DNA of 29,607 nucleotides from Clostridiales bacterium (GTDB taxonomy: Bacteria; Bacillota; Clostridia; Oscillospirales; QAMX01), in NCBI GenBank assembly GCA_012514045.1, contig JAAZBA010000328.1, positions 1 to 29,607 on the forward strand, read 5' to 3'. Below are positions 21,383 to 28,100 of the stretch, one piece after another. The notes beneath the pieces were generated by a model that was not told where the DNA came from, did not search any database, and was given only the letters and a program-made list of their open reading frames with translations. Every line of letters begins with the position of its first letter. Within the stretch, counting starts at the first letter, position 1. A program made the position numbers and the translations under genes.

Positions 21383-22479
21383 CTGCGGGCACCTCTTCGG
21401 CGAATCAGACCGATCAAAATAAAAAGCAGTCCCGCGCACAGCAGTATCGGCACCGGCCACCAGAACTGACCGGTCTGCGGTAATTTAGGATTACCAGGAG
21501 CGGGGTTATCCGGCGTTGCCGGTTTTTTTGGCGTATTCGGGTTTTTTGGCGTATTCGGGTTTTCTATTACACCAGTCGTGTATATCTCTTTTTCGGGAAC
21601 ATCTATAGTTATACTGGTCGTGGATATCCGCTTGTCGGGAATATCTTCAATGTATGTGTTCGTCACTACAAATGTTATGCCTTCCCGTGTCACATCCACG
21701 GTGTAATCCCCAGGATTGATTTCCACCACCGTCCACCGGCAGCTGTCATCAAGATCGGTCCATGTATAGCGCCAGTTATTGCCGGAAGACAAAATCACAG
21801 TATCAACGATCTGTCCGTCACGCAGAAGCTGTACGGCAATCTCTGTCGGACGCTTCTTTTCATTGCCGTTGTCCTTCCAGACTTTCAGCACCTTTCTGGT
21901 GACAGTATCAGGCTCATCAGGATTTTCCGGTATACGGTCGGAGTCATGCTTGGCGTTTGCCTTTATATCATATATCCATCCGTTTGCGTCATTATTCTGA
22001 ACAGGGAGCATAACCATAAAGGGGGAAGCGTCATAGCGGTAACCGCCCTGCTGGTGGCGCTGTCCCATTACAAGGTACAGTCCCGGCGTCAGCTTTTTCC
22101 CGCCGGTAGGGAAGGACACATGACCAGTGCTGTCGGTACTGCCGCTGTCTGTAGGAGTAATGTTGTCCCGGAGCGCATAGCCCTCCAGGGTTGAGGCCAA
22201 AGTCCTCCACGCTTTATCATTTTTACCCTGTATGTTTACGTTAAACTGGCGAAACGAACCGACTGGCGTCAGCTCTGCGTATTCGTTTACTTTGGCAACC
22301 AGGTAAATGTCGAACTTCGCGCCGACCAGGGGCGTCTTGCCGTCCCAATAGGCGATGGTCAGGCTTACATCTTTATTCAGGTCTATTCTTCCTGCCGCAT
22401 ATACGTTTGCCGCTAAAAAAACACATGCGATCATCATAACACTGAGCAAAAGAGCAAAGCGCCGTTTATATCTCTTCAT
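21379..22479 (-). CDS. LPxTG minor/basal pilin with Cna_B domain
   Basis: A 366-residue secreted wall protein. Signal peptide is about residues 1-29 (MKRYKRRFALLLSVMMIACV then FLAANVYAAG). A pilin-like N-terminal domain follows, then one Cna B-type domain (VLKVWKDNGNEKKRPTEIAV to FVVTNTY) that should form a Lys-Asn isopeptide bond. Next is a Pro/Asn-rich linker with repeated NPNTPK units, then LPQTG at residue 333, a hydrophobic helix and RRRGARR tail. The start is ATG 22479 with GGAGGTGA upstream. It overlaps the class C sortase gene by 14 nt and the next sortase by 4 nt. Its position after the sortase and its small size suggest the basal pilin that anchors the fibre. Confidence 0.88.
   Translation of the reverse strand: MKRYKRRFALLLSVMMIACVFLAANVYAAGRIDLNKDVSLTIAYWDGKTPLVGAKFDIYLVAKVNEYAELTPVGSFRQFNVNIQGKNDKAWRTLASTLEGYALRDNITPTDSGSTDSTGHVSFPTGGKKLTPGLYLVMGQRHQQGGYRYDASPFMVMLPVQNNDANGWIYDIKANAKHDSDRIPENPDEPDTVTRKVLKVWKDNGNEKKRPTEIAVQLLRDGQIVDTVILSSGNNWRYTWTDLDDSCRWTVVEINPGDYTVDVTREGITFVVTNTYIEDIPDKRISTTSITIDVPEKEIYTTGVIENPNTPKNPNTPKKPATPDNPAPGNPKLPQTGQFWWPVPILLCAGLLFILIGLIRRRGARR
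21524..21559 (-). repeat. 18-bp tandem direct repeat in the minor pilin linker
   Basis: ttttttggcgtattcggg occurs twice head to tail (21524-21541, 21542-21559), coding for two NPNTPK-type hexapeptides in the Pro-rich wall-spanning linker. It is a candidate for length variation. Confidence 0.9.
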
Positions 22480-23320
22480 CAGAATCACCTCCATGTTTTT
22501 TAGACCGCTTCGGCAGCAATAATATAATCAAAAGTATCAGCAGCATGGGAGCCGCCAGCACAGGAGCCACTATCAACGGCTCAATTTGAATGGCGTCCGC
22601 TGTCACGCGAACTGTCTGCGCCTCTGCCTGATTTTCAACACGATGTCCCCGCACCAGCAGCCGATGGGTATTTATGCCGTAAGGGGTGCAGGTTACAAGA
22701 GTGAAGTAATCTTTTCCCTCTTCAATCATCAGGTCATCCGTCTCATTTGGCAGAACGATACGTATCTGATCCACTTCATATGTCAGGATCTCGTCCAGGA
22801 CGCGGATAATAAAGTCGTCGCCGACTACCATCTTGTCCAGATCGGAGAACAGCTTGGCGGAAGGAAGTCCCCGATGGCCGGAAATTGCGCAATGAGTGCC
22901 TTCTCCTCCCACGGGAAGGGATGTCCAATCGATATGCCCGATGGCAACCTGTAAAACAGCTTCGTCTGTGCCGTGATAAATAGGCATTGAACACTGAATA
23001 GCGGGTATCTCGATATATCCGATAATTCCGCTGCCGGAAACATTCAGAAGGCTTTGGTACTCCTCTCTTTCCTCGTCAGAAAGATAATAGCGCCCGATTT
23101 TGCCTGACAGGGTTTGATTATAGGCCTGGGCGTCTGCCCATAGCTGCTCATATGTGTCGTCATCGATCTCCGCAACCGTCTCCGCATAGGAAGCCACGGC
23201 TCTTGACTGACGAAAGGAGTTCCAATAGTCGCTGACAGAGGGGTACAGCAGTAAAGACAGCCCTGCAAAAAGCGCCACAAATAAGAATATCGTTATGAAA
23301 TTGCTTGCTTTTTTCTTCAT
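22466..23320 (-). CDS. Class C pilus sortase
   Basis: A 284-residue pilin polymerase. It has an N-terminal transmembrane helix (about residues 8-27), an ectodomain with H149 (AISGHRGLPSAKLF), C211 (FTLVTCTPYGINTHR) and R220, and a C-terminal transmembrane helix (about 250-273) with a KRSKK tail, the class C layout. GIIGYIEIPAIQCSMPIYHG is the typical class C entry to the barrel. The DP[WF] lid motif usually found upstream of it was not seen; that region reads SGKIGRYYLSDEEREEYQSL. It should join pilin subunits between an LPETG Thr and a pilin Lys. AAGGAG precedes the ATG. The gene follows the major pilin after a strong hairpin. Confidence 0.93.
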   Translation of the reverse strand: MKKKASNFITIFLFVALFAGLSLLLYPSVSDYWNSFRQSRAVASYAETVAEIDDDTYEQLWADAQAYNQTLSGKIGRYYLSDEEREEYQSLLNVSGSGIIGYIEIPAIQCSMPIYHGTDEAVLQVAIGHIDWTSLPVGGEGTHCAISGHRGLPSAKLFSDLDKMVVGDDFIIRVLDEILTYEVDQIRIVLPNETDDLMIEEGKDYFTLVTCTPYGINTHRLLVRGHRVENQAEAQTVRVTADAIQIEPLIVAPVLAAPMLLILLIILLLPKRSKKHGGDSDEEI

Positions 23321-23344
23321 GCAGGGTTCTCCTTACTGTTGCAA

Positions 23345-23370
23345 GCCGGGGAGGGGATCGCCTCCCCGGC
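23345..23370 (-). other. Strong hairpin between major pilin and sortase genes
   Basis: gccggggagg (23345-23354) and cctccccggc (23361-23370) form a 10-bp GC-rich stem with a 6-nt loop, without a T-tract. Next to it is the 14-nt palindrome cagcaaatttgctg (23373-23386). It is likely a 3' mRNA-stabilising or attenuating element that keeps pilin expression above sortase expression. Confidence 0.7.
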
Positions 23371-23408
23371 ACCAGCAAATTTGCTGTGTTTATGAGGGAT
23401 GATTTGGT

Positions 23409-25025
23409 TTACTTTTCAGCTTTTCCCATACGTCTCTTTGTCACCAGCAGCACAATGGCGGCCACAACAAGGGCAGCTCCGGCAATATAGAAGATCGTAG
23501 TACCGATGCCGCCTGTTTCGGGCAGTGTGGAACCGGAATTGTTCGCGATGATGATTGAGGGATAACCAATGTCTACTGTTCTCGAACGCGCGCCGGGTTC
23601 TCCATCAGCGGTAGCTGACAGCCCGGTCAGAGCGTTTTGAGCCAGACCGTCCGTCCAGTCTTGTCCATTGGCTGTTTCGGCAGTAATGATGACTTCAACG
23701 TCAGCGGTCAGAATGTTGTAGCCGGCGGGAGCTTCGATCTCGCGCAGATAGTAGGTGCCGTCATCCAGACCGGCGACTGTGAACAATCCATTGACATCAG
23801 AGGTCAGGATAGAATCAGCAGCCCAGTCTGCTCCTTCTGCAGGAAGGTCCACCCACCCGGTAAGTTTGCCGTTGATATCAACAGTTGCGACCTTGGACTT
23901 ATCAGCGTTCAGCAGAACGAACTTGGCGCCCTCAAGTTTAGTGTCGGGATTCTGACCGTCAACCTTGTTTGTTTCAAGCTCATATGTGAAAACTATGACT
24001 TTGTCCTCGACAGTTTCGCCGGTGTTGTCAGTGTCGCCGGAGCCGGACTGGTCGGGCTTGTTGGAGTATTCCAGCTTAACTGTGTTGAGGTTGCCGGGCA
24101 GACCGATTTCAGCATTCGCGTTCAGAACTGCGGAATACTCAACGATGATATAATTGCCCTGAGCTATACCGGTGATAACCTTGATATTGTCGCAGGAAAC
24201 GGTGATCTTCTGTCCGGTGACATCGACACTAAAGTTAGAGGTAATATCGGTGTCGTTATCGTCACAAATCTTATCGGCGGAAAGATATACCTTAATGCCT
24301 GATGCTGCAGGAGGCGTCAGACCCGCGGACAGCGTATCATGGAAGATATACTTATATGTATCGTATCGGCTCATATCCGGAACTCTTCCGATGAGATGGA
24401 AAGGAACTTCTTCTCCTATGTTGTAGTCGGCAACGTCATTGTAGCCGGCACCGTAACCGCCGTCCTGATTATACTTGTCATCTTCTTTAACTTTTTTCTC
24501 AACGGAGGGAACGTCGGTCTTGACTGCGATGTCGATATTGCCAACTACCTGGAGCAGAGCGGCGTTATACGCGTCGCCTTCGCCGACGTCGGTTGTTGTA
24601 TCAACTATCAGATAATAACCGTCAGCCATTGTGTTTGCGCCTGTCGCCAAATCAACGCCGGCGCCGGTCTTGTTGTTCTCGGCAAGCTTGGCGACTTGAT
24701 TCGCAAGGGCAGTATTAGTGTTGTTGTCGCTGAGCACGTTCGCAACATCGGCGGCATTATTGCAAGCGGTAAACAGATTGCCGTAAGTAGTATCCGCTTT
24801 AAGGGCTGCCAGGAAGTTAGCGCTGCTAATTCCGTCACCCCACGCTATGTCGGACAATACGCCGTTATCCTCACGGCCGGAGAAGATCTGATAAGCGGTG
24901 AATTTGTGACCGGTAATGATAGTGTCAGCTGAGATTGTAACGGTTGCCGCAAAGGCGGTGGCGGTCAGGCTTATTGCCAGGACCAGAGCCAGAATAATAC
25001 CGGCAAGTTTTTTAATGTGTCTCAT
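23409..25025 (-). CDS. Major pilin backbone subunit, LPETG-anchored
   Basis: A 538-residue fimbrial shaft protein. The signal peptide is about residues 1-27 (MRHIKKLAGIILALVLAISL then TATAFAA). An N-terminal domain runs to about 170. A candidate pilin-motif Lys lies in DVPSVEKKVKEDDKY, and a fimbrial isopeptide-formation D2 domain follows (FHLIGRVPDMSRYDTYKYIF to NTVKLEYSNKP). A SpaA-like collar domain comes next with LETNKVDGQNPDTKLEGAKF and the E-box YYLREIEAPAGYN. The sorting signal is LPETGG at residue 501, with a hydrophobic helix and KRRMGKAEK tail. Class C sortase downstream would polymerise it. AAAGGAATCAC precedes the ATG; the adhesin gene ends 118 nt upstream. Confidence 0.93.
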   Translation of the reverse strand: MRHIKKLAGIILALVLAISLTATAFAATVTISADTIITGHKFTAYQIFSGREDNGVLSDIAWGDGISSANFLAALKADTTYGNLFTACNNAADVANVLSDNNTNTALANQVAKLAENNKTGAGVDLATGANTMADGYYLIVDTTTDVGEGDAYNAALLQVVGNIDIAVKTDVPSVEKKVKEDDKYNQDGGYGAGYNDVADYNIGEEVPFHLIGRVPDMSRYDTYKYIFHDTLSAGLTPPAASGIKVYLSADKICDDNDTDITSNFSVDVTGQKITVSCDNIKVITGIAQGNYIIVEYSAVLNANAEIGLPGNLNTVKLEYSNKPDQSGSGDTDNTGETVEDKVIVFTYELETNKVDGQNPDTKLEGAKFVLLNADKSKVATVDINGKLTGWVDLPAEGADWAADSILTSDVNGLFTVAGLDDGTYYLREIEAPAGYNILTADVEVIITAETANGQDWTDGLAQNALTGLSATADGEPGARSRTVDIGYPSIIIANNSGSTLPETGGIGTTIFYIAGAALVVAAIVLLVTKRRMGKAEK

Positions 25026-25143
25026 TTTTTGTGATTCCTTTCCTAATCTGTTTTTTAATTTTTAAATTTTTGATTTGTTCTTTGCTTTAGTAATTGCGAA
25101 ATATTCGCGCGGCATATCTGCGCCATGTGTTATGTGCCGCACG

Positions 25144-28100
25144 TCAGGAGGACGTGAAAGCCTCCTTTCCGCGCTTTCTATGTATATACAACAGAAGGAC
25201 CGCCGCTGACATCATCAGCATTATGCCTCCTATGGTATACAAAGTCGTGCCAGATCCGCCAGTTTCCGGAAGAGCGTATGATACGGAGTTATATACCGGA
25301 AGTTCTGCGCTTCCACCGCTGAACAGGTTTGACCCCTCCATGTTTTCATATCCGGGATACTGTACCACAGTCACCTGTCCGTTTATGGAGTCTACCGTGA
25401 ATATGATAGGTCCGGCAAGACCTATGTACCCCTGCGGCGCCGCTGTTTCTATCAGATAATAGGTGCCTTGTGTTAAGTTTTCTATATGAATACTATCTCC
25501 TTGCCCGACACTGCCGGATGTCCATTGATTGACGAGCGTTCCCGTCACATTTGTGCCCGGAATTGTATTTCCGGTTTCATCCTGTCGGTAGAGAGCCAAG
25601 TCAGCTCCGCCGATCAGAATAGAACCGCTGCCGTCATTGCCCGCAGCATACTTGCCAAAGTGTACATCTATGGAACCAGGCGCTGATTCGTTGGTGACGA
25701 TATAATGGGTCTCTCCCCAGTTGGTATTGTTGTTTGTAAAGGTATAAAACGTGAAAATCATGGCATCGGCAGGATTGGTCGATGTTAGTGCATAGTTGTT
25801 TGAAATACTTCCGGTGAGATACCTTGTTTTATTTTCAATCGTATCTATGGCTGACAAACGTCCGTCTGTAAAAGAAAGATATTTGCCTCCGCCAGTGCTT
25901 GTATAAAAGTAATATGCACCCGAATATGTCATAAGTACAATAGAACGTCCATCTCCGTTTTTCAGCGTCGAACCGGCACTGTTATATGTCCACAGAGCCG
26001 CCTGGGCGGGCATCGTGTTGGTACTCAGCGCGCTTGTTACATTCAGAAATTGAAGACCATATGCGTCCCCAGAAAGCGCCCGATCGATGTTGTTTGCGGT
26101 ATTGACCAATAAGTAAGCCTTTCCGTTTTCCAAAGCAGGAACCTGTACCCATCCGGAGCTTGCCTGACTCGGATCAGCTTTTACTATGCTTGCCCAGTAT
26201 CCGGGGATATTGATTTCAGTTACCGTATAAACGATCGGCGTGTTTTGAGCCGTATACTTCGGGAGATTTTCCCAGCGGTAGAACCAATTGTTCGCGGCGT
26301 TCAAAGCAACCGGGGTGCCATAGTCCTGTCCGTCCGCCTTGAGCTGTAGCGTAACACTATCTGTCGGCTGAGTGCCTTGAGCCCAGCGTTTTTCCGCGGA
26401 GACAGAAGTCATCTCAATTTTTGAGTTCGTGATTTCCCATCTGTCGTTTTCAGGCACATACTCGCTGCATGTACAGTAATATCCCTCCGGGGCGCTGATC
26501 TCCCCTACTGTGTAGGTATATGGATCGCCATTTACATCATTCACAGGCAGATTTTCCCAGATATAGGACCAATTATTTGCCGCTGTAAGCTGCGCCGGGT
26601 CTCCGTAAGGACTTCCGTTTTGGTAAAGCTGAACTTCGATTGAGCTCGGACGGTCCGCAGCCGTATCTCCGACCCAGTTTTTTATAACCCGGAAGCCGGT
26701 TCTTGTATTTGTAATGGTAAAGTTATTCCCTTCCAGGCTCACTGCGCTGCTATAGCCAGGAACCGACACTTCTTCAATCGTGTAAATGTGTCCGTCAGGC
26801 AAACCATCCAGATAATAGGTTGGCCAGCTTTCCTGATTGTTCGAATCTATCGTTTTATATATATTGATCTGGTCACCATAGGGCACCCCGTCTTGCAGGA
26901 CCTGCACAGTGATAAAATCAGGATGGTCTGTATAATTGTCTCCCCACACCTTGGTAATGGTGAAAGAAAGGAACGTTTCTTCAGATTCACCGCCGACTTC
27001 AATAACACCGTTGTTTCCGATACCGCCTCCAAGATAACCGTGGTTGTCTGTGATCCAGACGGTTGCAAGACTTCTGGCTGTTATGATTTCAGGGCTGCTG
27101 TCAGTCAAGGTGTTGCCAAAGTTTGTATATCCGTTGGATGTTTTTGACGTCCAATCATAGGAGCCGCCGCCCAAGACAGTGTTACAAATAATATCATTAT
27201 TGGAATTCATGTTTTCAATGCAGATTTCGTCAAATTCTCCTGCTGAGGCAATCGCGGTATTATTATAGATTGCCGTTCCGTTGCTAAGATTGCAGTTTAT
27301 GCGTGATTTGCCGGTAGGACAGGCCGCAATGCCGCCGCCCTCATAGTCGGAATGGTTTTGCGTTATAACTACGCGGTGCAGAAGCAGCTTGCCGGGAACG
27401 CCGGCATATTCGCCTGAACTATTTTTTTGTTCAGCGTCTACATAAATGCCGCCGCCGCTGAATACTCTGTACGCCCCATTATAAGAATCGCCCTGGGAAT
27501 CGTATCCATAAGCGCTGTTATTCGTAAAATATCCCGCGGAGACTGTCGCTTTCCATCCGGCTGTGACATTTAATCCTCCGCCGGTAGAAAGCGCCTCGTT
27601 TCCGATAAAATTGCCGCCTGTCATCGTAAACTCGGTCGTATAGCTATATATTGCGCCGCCATGAGTTCGATTAAGCCACCCCAGTGAAACACCGCCGCCC
27701 TCTCGTGAGGACTGGTTATTTGAAACCGTTCCGCCGGACATGACCATACTGGAATTATTACCTACATATACGCCGCCGCCGGCGTTTTTACGGTAGGTAG
27801 CATGAGTTTGACCATAAGCCAGAATATTGCGGGCGTAGTTATTGTCGATTGTGCCGCCGCTCAGTCTGAAGCTGCCGTTTTCTACATAGATACCGCCGCC
27901 GGACTGCGCTTCGCAGTTCTGGATCAAACCGCCTGTCATGGTCATTGTCCCGCCGCAGTAAACCGCGCCGCCCAGGCCAACATAACCGCTTTGGGCAAAC
28001 GCACCGTTTGCGTCTGTGTTCGGTTTATTGGAGTTGTTTTTAAGGACTGTGTCGTCTGTAATTGTCAGAGCGCCGCCGCTGTTTACAACAATAAGCGGAG

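Noticed and set aside
23637..24302. Forward frame of 221 codons within the pilin gene
   Set aside because: Shadow of the major pilin, which has signal peptide, isopeptide domain and LPETG motif on the reverse strand.
27331..27900. Regularly spaced gccgccgcc motifs looking like CRISPR or clustered repeats
   Set aside because: Spacing is irregular and units are in-frame GGC codons of beta-helix coils; no leader or cas genes.
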